Under the pieces are notes generated by a model. It made no database searches and had not been told where the DNA came from. It was given only the letters and a program-made list of their open reading frames with translations. A stretch of DNA of 11,864 nt. Origin: Rhodoferax sp. (GTDB lineage: Bacteria > Pseudomonadota > Gammaproteobacteria > Burkholderiales > Burkholderiaceae_C). The stretch covers positions 1-11,864 of the forward strand of contig JAUXQA010000414.1 in NCBI GenBank assembly GCA_030683195.1, written 5' to 3'. The translations under genes and the position numbers were made by a program. Below, piece after piece: positions 1-6,977 of this stretch (position 1 is its first letter; every line of letters starts with the position of its first letter).

Positions 1-2374
1 TCCCGGTGGCATAGTCCACCTTGCTTGCAAACGACAGCGTGAGGGGCTGCGTGAGCGTGGGGGCACGGTTGGCTGGGTCGGCAAAGTCAACCACCAGGTT
101 GTTTTTGGTGGCCCCAGTCACCGCAGCGGCATTGCCCCCCGTGAAGGCGGCATCGCCCAGCGTGACCGTCAGGTTACTGATGTCGTTGGCATTGGCATGC
201 GCTGTGGCGCTGCCGGTAAAGCTCAGGGTGGCGGTGGTGTCGCTGGCCTTGACCAGCACGGCGGTCAGGCCGGCAGGGGTGTTGGTGACCGTGCCCAGCG
301 CCGCACCCACGTTGCCAACGAAGGTGTCAAAGGCGAGCGTGAGGGTACTGGTGGCGGTGATACTGCCATCGTTGGCCACCGCCTCGGTGAAGGTGGTGGT
401 GCTGTAGGTGATGGCTTTGGTGGGGGTCAGCGCCCGGGTGGTGTTGGCGAATTTCGCAAACTCCACGTTGGTCAGGGTGTCGGTGCCCTCGGTGCCACCC
501 GAGATGGTGTAGCCGGTGGCCGTGACGGTGATTGTGTAGTCGGACTCCAAGCCCCTGTACACGGCGGTGTCGCTGCCGCTGCCACCATCAATGGCGTCAT
601 TGCCGCGGTTGCCGCGCAAGGTGTTGTTGAGGTCGTTGCCGGTGAGGGTGTCGGCACCGTCGCCGCCAATGGCGTTCTCGATGACGGTGCCTTCGGCCAG
701 GGTCACGTCGCCGGTGGTCAGGGTGGACTTGGCGCCTGCGCGCAGGTCGAGTGTGACGGCGGTACTGAGCGCGGCGGCGTTCAGCGTGTCAGTGCCGGCG
801 GCGTCGGTGAGGGTTTTAGTGCCCGTGAATTCGTTGGTGAACACCAGGTTGTCGTCGGTGGTGATGTTGGAGCCCCAGGCTCGCACGGTGGCGGACTTGT
901 AGGTGGCGGTTGTGCTAGTGACTTTATCGTAGAGCTTGATGGTCCAAGTGCCTTGGCTGCTTTCGCCCAGGAAGGCGGTGGCACCAATGGTGAACACGCC
1001 GGGCCAAGCGGTCTCGGCCACAGTCATGTCGGGCGCACCGTCTTTCAGCGGGCGGGTTAGAGGGGCGTCAAACAGTGTGACGGTGGTGCCGTTGGGCGAG
1101 GTGAGTGTGGCCATGAGCTGGCTGGGGGCTACAGCATCCAGCTCCAGCAGCACCTCCACGCGGTCCATGCGAATGTTGTCGGCCATGGTGGCGGTGACGG
1201 TCAAGGCGCTGCCACCCTCAGGAATGGCGGCCGGTGCCGCGCTGGACACCGCATCTTTGCTGACCCAGTTGGTCACCGTGCCCGCAGCAACGGTCCACGA
1301 CTCGGCCAGGTGCACGGCGGCAGCGGCGTCCACCAGGCCAAAACCGTAGTCGCGCGAGAAGTGCATGTCGGTCATGTTCCAGTTGCCGCCTTTGGTGGCA
1401 ACCCAGGAGGGGCTGGCAAGGTCGTTCTTGCGGGCGGTCATGGCCAGAATGTCAGACACATCCCTGAAACCCAAGCGCGGGTTAGCTTGCAGCATGAGCG
1501 CCGAGATACCTGAGACCATGGGGCCGGAGTACGAGGTGCCTTGGTTCTGGTAGGCGTAATCGCCCGCTACGCCGGCTGTTTTGTTGTAGCCTTTGTCGCT
1601 CTGAATGTCGGCTGAGACGATGCCGTAGCCGCTGTTCACCGATTGATCGGGCGCGCCTACGCCGCCAGGCGCGGTCACCAGCAGGGAGGCGCCGGGGGTG
1701 GAGTAGTCGGTGACCACGCCCTGGTCGTTCACGGCACCCACCGAGATGATGTAGCGCGCGCTGTTGAAATGAACCATGGCGGCGTCGGCCTTGTTGCCGC
1801 GCTCGTTACCCCCTGAAACTTCAATGACCATGCCCAGGCCGTCTCGAGCCTCGGTGACGCAGCGCAGCAAGGCTGCGGCCACGGCCTGGTTGTCTGCGGT
1901 TCCGCCGGCACTGGGGTTGTCTGAAAACGCGGGGTCAGACCCCCAGGAGTTGCACGAGACCGAGGCGCCGCTGGCCAGGTTGGCCAAAAACGCACTGGCC
2001 GCGCCGCCGCTGTGGGTGCCGGGCACCAGCTTGGCGTCATACGCCACGCCCACGCCGCCAATGCCGTTGTTGGCCATGCCGATGATGGAGCCCACCACGG
2101 TGCCGTGCTCGTGGGTGGTGTTGGCGGTGGTCACAAACCCTTGCCCCGTGGTTTGGCGCTCGGAATCGAACACCTTGTTGGTCAGGATGTTGCCCACCAG
2201 GTCGGGGTGGGTGAGGTCCATGCCGTCGTCATTCACCGCCACGATGATGCCGGTGCCCGTGTAGTCCAGCCAGACGGGGCTGATGTTGATGTCAATACCG
2301 GCGGGGCCGCGCTGGCCGGTGTTTTTCAGGTACCACTGGGAGGCGAAGAGGGGGTTGCTGGTTTCGTTGGCCAT
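1..2374 (-). CDS. Kexin-like S8 serine protease with P-domain, RTX segment and adhesin-type repeat (C-terminus beyond window)
   Basis: About 791 codons read open from ATG 2374 to the left edge, so the C-terminus is missing. The N-terminus (NPLFASQWYLKNTGQ) is typical of mature convertase-like subtilases. The catalytic triad is visible: D49 in VNDDGMD, H90 in HEHGT and S281 in GTSYSGP. Residues about 375-497 resemble the proprotein-convertase P-domain (LTSPNGTTVTLF, then GTWTIKLYD). Residues about 569-600 carry glycine/aspartate-rich calcium-binding RTX-type sequence (GNRGNDAIDGGSGSD). Residues about 650-766 form a roughly 115-residue beta-rich module of the sort repeated in large adhesins, and NRAPTLT then starts another. 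No signal peptide or propeptide is present, and an in-frame TAA lies just upstream of the start, so no longer version is possible. With the RTX segment this suggests type I secretion by a C-terminal signal outside the window. AGGA lies 11 nt before the ATG. Likely role: extracellular proteolysis or surface-protein processing; substrate unknown. Confidence 0.9.
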   Translation of the reverse strand, partial: MANETSNPLFASQWYLKNTGQRGPAGIDINISPVWLDYTGTGIIVAVNDDGMDLTHPDLVGNILTNKVFDSERQTTGQGFVTTANTTHEHGTVVGSIIGMANNGIGGVGVAYDAKLVPGTHSGGAASAFLANLASGASVSCNSWGSDPAFSDNPSAGGTADNQAVAAALLRCVTEARDGLGMVIEVSGGNERGNKADAAMVHFNSARYIISVGAVNDQGVVTDYSTPGASLLVTAPGGVGAPDQSVNSGYGIVSADIQSDKGYNKTAGVAGDYAYQNQGTSYSGPMVSGISALMLQANPRLGFRDVSDILAMTARKNDLASPSWVATKGGNWNMTDMHFSRDYGFGLVDAAAAVHLAESWTVAAGTVTNWVSKDAVSSAAPAAIPEGGSALTVTATMADNIRMDRVEVLLELDAVAPSQLMATLTSPNGTTVTLFDAPLTRPLKDGAPDMTVAETAWPGVFTIGATAFLGESSQGTWTIKLYDKVTSTTATYKSATVRAWGSNITTDDNLVFTNEFTGTKTLTDAAGTDTLNAAALSTAVTLDLRAGAKSTLTTGDVTLAEGTVIENAIGGDGADTLTGNDLNNTLRGNRGNDAIDGGSGSDTAVYRGLESDYTITVTATGYTISGGTEGTDTLTNVEFAKFANTTRALTPTKAITYSTTTFTEAVANDGSITATSTLTLAFDTFVGNVGAALGTVTNTPAGLTAVLVKASDTTATLSFTGSATAHANANDISNLTVTLGDAAFTGGNAAAVTGATKNNLVVDFADPANRAPTLTQPLTLSFASKVDYATG

Positions 2375-2473
2375 GATGCGCGCGGTCCTAGGTTGGTTTT
2401 ACCCGCCCGTGGACCGCCAGCAACTGATGCAGTCAGTGCGCCGAACCCGAGTGAGCCTATAAAAACTGCATGG

Positions 2474-2502
2474 TATTTATTCGACTGGCGCGAACATTGC
2501 AA
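2474..2502 (-). promoter_or_regulatory. Candidate promoter of the S8 protease gene
   Basis: On the minus strand TTGCAA (2502-2497, 4 of 6 to the -35 consensus) is followed after exactly 17 nt by TAAATA (2479-2474, a poor -10). The predicted start would leave a leader of about 90 nt before ATG 2374. The weak -10, and the direct repeat that overlaps the -35, fit an activator-dependent promoter. This rests on eye-matching only. Confidence 0.3.
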
Positions 2503-2516
2503 TTTCCTGCAATTTC
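2498..2516. promoter_or_regulatory. Two-copy direct repeat with 10-bp period, candidate response-regulator operator
   Basis: TGCAATTTC occurs at 2498-2506 and again at 2508-2516, one helical turn apart; read on the minus strand it is GAAATTGCAG followed by GAAATTGCAA. Tandem sites spaced 10-11 bp are the usual binding arrangement of OmpR/PhoB-family dimers, and such a regulator is encoded immediately upstream (2653-3348). The downstream copy overlaps the candidate -35 of the protease gene, as at activator-dependent promoters. The repeat is seen directly; its binding by this regulator is inferred. Confidence 0.4.
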
Positions 2517-2532
2517 TTAAGGTTCGGGGTGT

Positions 2533-2571
2533 GGCCTGCGCCGGCACAGCCACCAAGAGGCCGCGCAGGCC
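2533..2571. repeat. GC-rich inverted repeat, 9-bp arms
   Basis: GGCCTGCGC (2533-2541) is perfectly complemented by GCGCAGGCC (2563-2571) around a 21-nt spacer. It lies downstream of the response-regulator gene and of the dispersed repeat, upstream of the protease promoter region. It could form an RNA hairpin ending the kinase/regulator transcript, but no T-run follows the stem in the minus direction, so it is not a textbook intrinsic terminator. Confidence 0.5.
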
Positions 2572-2577
2572 TACAAA

Positions 2578-2644
2578 TAGCTATTTATTAAATAGCTAAT
2601 CAGGCAATAGATACGCCGGCTAGAAGCCTATTTGGCCTAAAACA
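2578..2644 (-). repeat. Dispersed palindromic repeat, copy A (downstream of response regulator)
   Basis: Beginning about 9 nt after the response-regulator stop, this AT/GC mosaic closely matches 8541-8600 when both are read in the direction of the upstream gene. The shared cores are AGCCGGCGTAT and ATTGCCTGA, with about 27 of 34 positions identical across the centre. The distal end is a near-perfect palindrome with arms TAGCTATTTA (2578-2587) and TAAATAGCTA (2589-2598). A small conserved stem (AGGC with GCCT) brackets the core. I believe such short elements are common after genes in Comamonadaceae, but that is from memory. Confidence 0.65.
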
Positions 2645-2652
2645 AGATCAAA

Positions 2653-3348
2653 TTACTCAATGGCGATGCTCACCATCAACTGGTAGCCAAAACCCCGCAC
2701 AGACTTGAGCATGTCGCCCTCGCCTGCCCCCAGGCTTTGGTCCATTTTTGTACGCAGGCGGCTGATGAGCACGGTGAGTTTTTCGCGGCTGGTGTCTATG
2801 GCGTAGTCCTGGCTGAGCTTGCGAATCAAAAAGTCCGTGTCCACCTGGCGCTCTGGCGCGGTGCAGAGGTAGTGCAGTAGCTGGGCTTCGGTGCGAGTGA
2901 GCTTGAGGCTGTGGCCCGCTTTGCCCGAAAGGGTGAGCTGCCCCAAGCGCAGCACCAGACCGGGGCCAGCTACCGGGGCCAGGCGGCGCCCCAGGTTCTG
3001 CACCACCGACTCCAGCTCATGCACGTTGGCCGGCTTGGTGAGGTAGACGTCGGCCCCCGTCTCGTAGCCCAGGCGCCGCTCGGTGGGTTGTGTGCGTGCG
3101 GTAAGCATGATGATGCCCATGTCGGGCCGACTGGCGCGCAGGCGCCGCGCAATGCTCAGGCCGTCTTCAAAGGGCAGGTTCAGGTCCAGAATGACCAAAT
3201 GCGCGGGCTGGGTGCGCAAGGCGGCGTCCAGCGCCTCGCCAGAGTCCACACCACGCACGCCCCAGTTCGGGCGCGCCAGGAAGGACACCAATTCTTCGCG
3301 CAGCACGTCGTGGTCTTCCACCACGATGATGTTCAGCGAGGCAGGCAT
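2653..3348 (-). CDS. OmpR/PhoB-family response regulator
   Basis: A 231-residue protein of normal length for the family, acting in the cytoplasm as the phospho-dependent transcription factor of the kinase encoded just before it. The receiver domain spans about residues 5-115. Acidic E11/D12, phospho-acceptor D55 (VILDLNLP), switch T83 (MLTAR), Y102 and K105 (LTKP) are all present. The winged-helix DNA-binding domain spans about 130-227, with the recognition-helix region SREKLTVLISRLRTK and the C-terminal hairpin SVRGFGYQL. The ATG lies 16 nt inside the end of the kinase gene and has only a weak Shine-Dalgarno sequence (GATGAG), which suggests translational coupling. The nearest candidate target is the protease promoter about 150 nt downstream, where a 10-bp-period direct repeat is found. 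The ligand and full regulon are unknown. Confidence 0.95.
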   Translation of the reverse strand: MPASLNIIVVEDHDVLREELVSFLARPNWGVRGVDSGEALDAALRTQPAHLVILDLNLPFEDGLSIARRLRASRPDMGIIMLTARTQPTERRLGYETGADVYLTKPANVHELESVVQNLGRRLAPVAGPGLVLRLGQLTLSGKAGHSLKLTRTEAQLLHYLCTAPERQVDTDFLIRKLSQDYAIDTSREKLTVLISRLRTKMDQSLGAGEGDMLKSVRGFGYQLMVSIAIE

Positions 3349-5246
3349 AAGCTCATCACCACGTCGTCGCCGTCATCCCGGTAACTGATGCGCCCGCTCA
3401 GCAGTTGCGCCACGCTGTGCACCCAGTACAGCCCCAGCCCGGTGCCAGTGGCATGGTGGGCGGTAGGGGCGCGGTAGTACTTCTCGAAAATTCGCGCCGG
3501 ATCGGGCTTGCCGGCGCGGCCTGCTGTGTTGCGCACCTCAATCACAAAGCTCTCTTGCGGCTTCTCATGGCACAGGGCTTGGGCTTGCAGCGTGAGGTGC
3601 ACCACGGAGTGCTCGGGCGAGTAAGACAGGGCGTTGCTGAGCAGGTTGCGCACCATCATGTAGAGCAAGGGGGCGTCAATCTGGGCGCTCAGCTCCGCGG
3701 GCAGGTGCAGCGCGATGCGGGGAGCTTGCGTGTCGGCCGAGACCCAGTCGGACAGCAGCCGGGCCACATCGTGGCGCTCTTTCTGAACGGTCAGCACGCC
3801 TTGCTCCAGGCGGTCGGTTTCAATGCAGCGTTCCAGCACGGTGTCAATGCCCTCCACCGATTTCTGGATGTTTTTAAGGCGCCGGGTCTGGTCTGCGGTC
3901 TCGGTGACGCGTCCGCTTACCAACGACTGGGTGGCGATGCGGATGGAGGCTAGTGGGTTCTTGATCTCGTGCATCAGCATGCTCATAAAGCTGTTGGTCT
4001 CGGCGCGGCGCGCGGTTTCCCACTTGAGCTTTTCGTTCACTTCCAGAATTTGCTGGCTGAGTTGCTGCTGGTCACGCAGCTTGAGTTGCGCCCGGCGCAC
4101 CAGCACCAGATGCTGCATCACCGCGACAAAAATGCCGCTCAGCAGGCCAGGGTACACAGTCAACTCGCTGTTGGGTGTCAGGCCCACCAGTGGCGCCATG
4201 AAATAAAAAATATAGGCCGTCAACGCCAGGTAGGTGCCGCGCAACAAACGGCGCAAGAAGATGTCGTCAATGCGCAAGAACCAGACGGCCCCCATGCCCC
4301 ATACGGTTTGCAACAGCAAAAAGTGGGCGTTGAGGCTCATGGCCAGCATGGTCTGGCCCGTGACCAGCAAGACCACCTGAATCGGGAACAAGGCCATCCC
4401 CAACCAGTACATCACCTGCGCCAGCCGAGGGGCTTGATAAGTTCGATAAAGAATCAGAAAAAACAGGCCGCCGGCAAAAAAATGCAGGCAACCCAGCACA
4501 CTGACCGCCACGTCCGCCAGCACAGGCGAGTTGGGCAACAACAATTTGGCGCCAAAGCCCATGATGAACGGCATGTAGACCACCGTCACGGCCTGAAACA
4601 TGGCGCTCAAGCCCCACAACACATCACGAGTGACCCACCAGCGCACCAGCGCCAGCCACAGCAACAACAAAACGATGCCTTCGTATACCCCCATGAAGCC
4701 ATGCACGAAGACATCAAAACTCTGGCTCTGCGCCGGCGTCATCAGCTTGGTGCTGACCACCATGGCCCCGGTGGTGGTCACGCGCAGGTAGTGCACGCTG
4801 GTGCGGGTGGCATCCGGGACCAGGGTGAGCGAGAGGTTCACCTCCGAGCGAGGTCGCGCACTGAAGGCCACCTGATCCCCCGTCTGCTGCATGCGCCAGC
4901 CGGGTGCCTGCGCGCTGGGGCTGTAAAGGCGCACAGTGTCCAGGTTGGCCTGGCGCACGACCAGCACCAGCTCCGGGGCCGCGCTGGGCGCCACCTCCAG
5001 TTTGACCCAGGCCACGGCCGAGGTGTAACCCCTGGAAAAAGGGTTGGCCACGGGTTTGAAGATCTGGGTGGCCATGTCGTCCACGCCAAGTTGGCCATTG
5101 GTGTCCAGGAAGAGGCTGGTTTGAAGCAAGGCACTGTCTTGTGCCATGGCCGGCGCCATGACGGACAAGGCCATCAGCAAAGCCAGGGCCCCGCAGGCCC
5201 GTGTGCACAGGTACAAGATGAATTGGCGCAGTGAAATCGGAAACAT
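3333..5246 (-). CDS. 7TMR-DISM sensor histidine kinase
   Basis: A 637-residue inner-membrane sensor kinase. Residues 1-35 form a signal peptide (cleavage after AMA). Residues about 37-170 are a periplasmic beta-sandwich like 7TMR-DISMED2, a presumed carbohydrate- or small-ligand-binding domain. About 178-385 hold seven hydrophobic segments of the 7TMR-DISM type, followed by a coiled-coil linker rich in Q, L and E. The dimerisation/phosphoacceptor box has H426 in MHEIKNPLAS. The ATPase domain has the N-box NLLSNAL (N534/N538), an F-box-like FEKYYR and the G2 box GTGLGL (601-606). The usual DxGxG G1 box reads NTAGRAG, with Asn in place of the Asp. The gene follows the small exported protein after a 99-nt gap and overlaps its response regulator. 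The ATG at 5246 is preceded by CAGGA. The sensed ligand is not evident. Confidence 0.93.
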   Translation of the reverse strand: MFPISLRQFILYLCTRACGALALLMALSVMAPAMAQDSALLQTSLFLDTNGQLGVDDMATQIFKPVANPFSRGYTSAVAWVKLEVAPSAAPELVLVVRQANLDTVRLYSPSAQAPGWRMQQTGDQVAFSARPRSEVNLSLTLVPDATRTSVHYLRVTTTGAMVVSTKLMTPAQSQSFDVFVHGFMGVYEGIVLLLLWLALVRWWVTRDVLWGLSAMFQAVTVVYMPFIMGFGAKLLLPNSPVLADVAVSVLGCLHFFAGGLFFLILYRTYQAPRLAQVMYWLGMALFPIQVVLLVTGQTMLAMSLNAHFLLLQTVWGMGAVWFLRIDDIFLRRLLRGTYLALTAYIFYFMAPLVGLTPNSELTVYPGLLSGIFVAVMQHLVLVRRAQLKLRDQQQLSQQILEVNEKLKWETARRAETNSFMSMLMHEIKNPLASIRIATQSLVSGRVTETADQTRRLKNIQKSVEGIDTVLERCIETDRLEQGVLTVQKERHDVARLLSDWVSADTQAPRIALHLPAELSAQIDAPLLYMMVRNLLSNALSYSPEHSVVHLTLQAQALCHEKPQESFVIEVRNTAGRAGKPDPARIFEKYYRAPTAHHATGTGLGLYWVHSVAQLLSGRISYRDDGDDVVMSLCLPR

Positions 5247-5279
5247 GCAGGCGTCCTGGGCAAGTCAACGGAAAGGTTT

Positions 5280-5304
5280 GAGTGCGCAGTAAGTTATCAC
5301 ACTC
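5280..5304. repeat. Inverted repeat between the small exported protein and kinase genes
   Basis: On the minus strand GAGTGTG and CGCACTC can pair as a 7-bp stem with one G-U wobble around an 11-nt AT-rich loop. It lies in the 99-nt gap before the kinase gene. It could be an operator, an attenuating hairpin or an RNA-processing site. No T-run follows, so a terminator is unlikely. The rest of this gap shows nothing convincing. Confidence 0.3.
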
Positions 5305-5345
5305 GCGTTGATCGCCCGCTCACTCGGCCAGCACAGGCACACCGG

Positions 5346-5819
5346 CTACTTCTTGCAACTCACAAAAGCCCACATCACGTCTTTCAGCCAAGGCGCGTCG
5401 CGAGCGCCGGGGCGCCCGGAGCACCAATTGCTTTGACCCAGGCCCGAGACAAAAGGCCAGGCCCCGTGTGGCGCATCCAGCGGCTGTAACTTGGCGTCAA
5501 AGGCGTAAACACCGTGCGCACCCTTGTCTTCGCCGGTGGGGTCCGACAAATCAAAGCTGCCATAACCCTGGCCGTGAGACAACTCCCACTGCGAGATCAC
5601 CCCTTTTAGGGCATGCCGCACCGTCACCAGCGCCAGCCGGGCGGCCGATCCGGGCGATAGCCGCGACTCGGAAAACGCCAACGTAAATCCCTTCGAGCCC
5701 GCATCGCGATAGACGGCCCGGGGCAGGGGGCAATCACGCCACTCAGACGCCGGGGCAGCCCAGGCGCTTGCAGACATCAGCGCTGCGCACCAAAGCAGCA
5801 ATCGGGCGGGCCGCTTCAT
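5346..5819 (-). CDS. Small exported protein of unknown function
   Basis: A 157-residue product that I do not recognise as a known family. Residues 1-21 form a clear Sec signal peptide (KRPAR, a hydrophobic core, then AWA before the cleavage site), leaving a mature protein of about 136 residues in the periplasm or outside. It has no lipobox and no further membrane segment. Three cysteines remain in the mature part (C30, C133, C155), two of them near the C-terminus, so one disulfide is possible. The middle is rich in G, S and D (HGQGYGSFDLSDPTGEDKG) and the end in tryptophans (W132, W144, W150). The gene starts 6 nt after the M14 carboxypeptidase stop and shares its strand, so co-transcription is likely. 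It precedes the sensor kinase by 99 nt, so a role as ligand, partner or substrate in that signalling path is possible but only inferred. Confidence 0.85.
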   Translation of the reverse strand: MKRPARLLLWCAALMSASAWAAPASEWRDCPLPRAVYRDAGSKGFTLAFSESRLSPGSAARLALVTVRHALKGVISQWELSHGQGYGSFDLSDPTGEDKGAHGVYAFDAKLQPLDAPHGAWPFVSGLGQSNWCSGRPGARDAPWLKDVMWAFVSCKK

Positions 5820-5825
5820 GACGAT

Positions 5826-6977
5826 TCAGCGCAGCTGCCCCACCACAGCCAGTAGCGGCAACAGCACACTCGCCCCCAGTTTTTTGGAACGCTCGCCGTT
5901 CCAGCCCACACGGGCATCGGGCAAGTCGGCGTTGTCCTTGAAAGGCATCTCGATGGTGAAGGCCAGGCAGTCAAAGTTTTGGCCCACCCAGTTGGTGGCC
6001 AGGGCCTGATTGGCGGTGCCTGCGGGCGTGGTGCCGTAGCCGTGCTTTGTCTGAAAATCAGGGCAAGTGGCCTGCCATGCCGCCTTGAAGGTGTTTTCAA
6101 GCGCTTGCAGGCGAGGCGAGTAGCCGGGGTTGCCCTCAGTGCCGGCTACAAAGTTGTAGGGCAAGCCCTCGTCGCCATGGGCATCCAGAAACAGGTCCAC
6201 ACCTGCGCTTTGCATGATTTGGCGCACCCAAAACACCTCCGGCGATTTTTCCAGGCTGGGCGCGGCCCACTCTCGGTTGAGGTTGGCTCCCATCGCGTTG
6301 GTGCGCAGGTTGCCGCGCACGGCGCCGGCGGGGTTCATGTTGGGCACCACATAAAACACGCATTGGGCGAGCAGCGCGCGGGCCACAGGGTCGGCGCGTT
6401 CTGTCAGGCGTGCCAAAAAGCCCTCGGCAAACCACTCGGCCATGGCCTCACCAGGGTGCTGGCGGGCAATCAGCCACACCTTCTTTTTGAGTGCCTCGGG
6501 GGTGGGGCTGTGGGCGTCGGTGAGGCGCAGCAGCGTCATGTCGCGCCCGTCCAGCGTACTGCCCAGGCGCTGCACCGCCACGCCCGCCATGGCACCGGTG
6601 GTGGCAATCAGGTCCAGATGGCGCTCGTAGGAATAGGGCTCGAAATAAGCCAGATACAAGGCGTCGGACTCTGGCGTCACATCCACCACCATCTGCTGGC
6701 CATCAAACCGGGCGTCCACGCGAAACCAGTGCTGGCGGTCGGCGCTGGCCATCACCCGATAGCCGTCCCAGCCCTTGGGGAAGGCACAGGCGCCCGCGTT
6801 CAAAAAGCGCAGGGTCACCGGCACGCCTTTGGCCCCGTGCAGGCAAAAGTGAAACCACTGCGCAAACTCACTGGCGTTGTCGGGGCGAACCTTAAGCTGG
6901 ATGTCGCGCGGGTCTTGCAGACTCACGACCTCAATCGCGCCGGAATCAAAATGGGAAGAAATGTGAAGTGTTGTCAT
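5826..6977 (-). CDS. M14-family cytosolic carboxypeptidase (bacterial CCP-like)
   Basis: A 383-residue zinc carboxypeptidase. Residues about 1-125 are the N-terminal beta-sandwich typical of cytosolic carboxypeptidases (CCP/Nna1-like; Pseudomonas has a structurally known homologue). The M14 catalytic domain follows. Zinc ligands are H174 and E177 (RQHPGE) and H267 (LDAHGDE), substrate-binding residues lie in NPAGAVRGNLRTN and NLNREW, and the catalytic glutamate is E343 (FTIEMPFKD). The absence of a signal peptide implies a cytoplasmic enzyme that trims C-terminal residues from peptides or protein tails; the bacterial substrate is not established. The frame stays open upstream to 7145, but that would run into the divergent lipoprotein gene and lacks the family N-terminus, so ATG 6977 is preferred, with GGA about 7 nt before it. 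This ATG overlaps the stop of a 39-codon ORF. Confidence 0.92.
   Translation of the reverse strand: MTTLHISSHFDSGAIEVVSLQDPRDIQLKVRPDNASEFAQWFHFCLHGAKGVPVTLRFLNAGACAFPKGWDGYRVMASADRQHWFRVDARFDGQQMVVDVTPESDALYLAYFEPYSYERHLDLIATTGAMAGVAVQRLGSTLDGRDMTLLRLTDAHSPTPEALKKKVWLIARQHPGEAMAEWFAEGFLARLTERADPVARALLAQCVFYVVPNMNPAGAVRGNLRTNAMGANLNREWAAPSLEKSPEVFWVRQIMQSAGVDLFLDAHGDEGLPYNFVAGTEGNPGYSPRLQALENTFKAAWQATCPDFQTKHGYGTTPAGTANQALATNWVGQNFDCLAFTIEMPFKDNADLPDARVGWNGERSKKLGASVLLPLLAVVGQLR

Noticed and set aside
197..1060. Plus-strand frame of 287 codons with glycine-rich repeats
   Set aside because: It is the antisense of the protease P-domain/RTX region, whose repeated T, D and A codons create the glycine-rich look.
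1..1300. Apparent short tandem GGTG/GGTC-rich repetition suggestive of a CRISPR or satellite
   Set aside because: The repetition reflects Thr/Ala/Asp-rich coding sequence of the adhesin and RTX modules; no regular repeat-spacer unit exists.
2326..2556. 76-codon minus-strand frame spanning the protease upstream region
   Set aside because: It overlaps the protease start in another frame, would cover the candidate promoter, and has no ribosome site or recognisable sequence.
3969..5234. Plus-strand open frame (421 codons) opposite the sensor kinase
   Set aside because: The translation is full of H, Q, R and G with no motif, and the minus strand carries an unmistakable histidine kinase.
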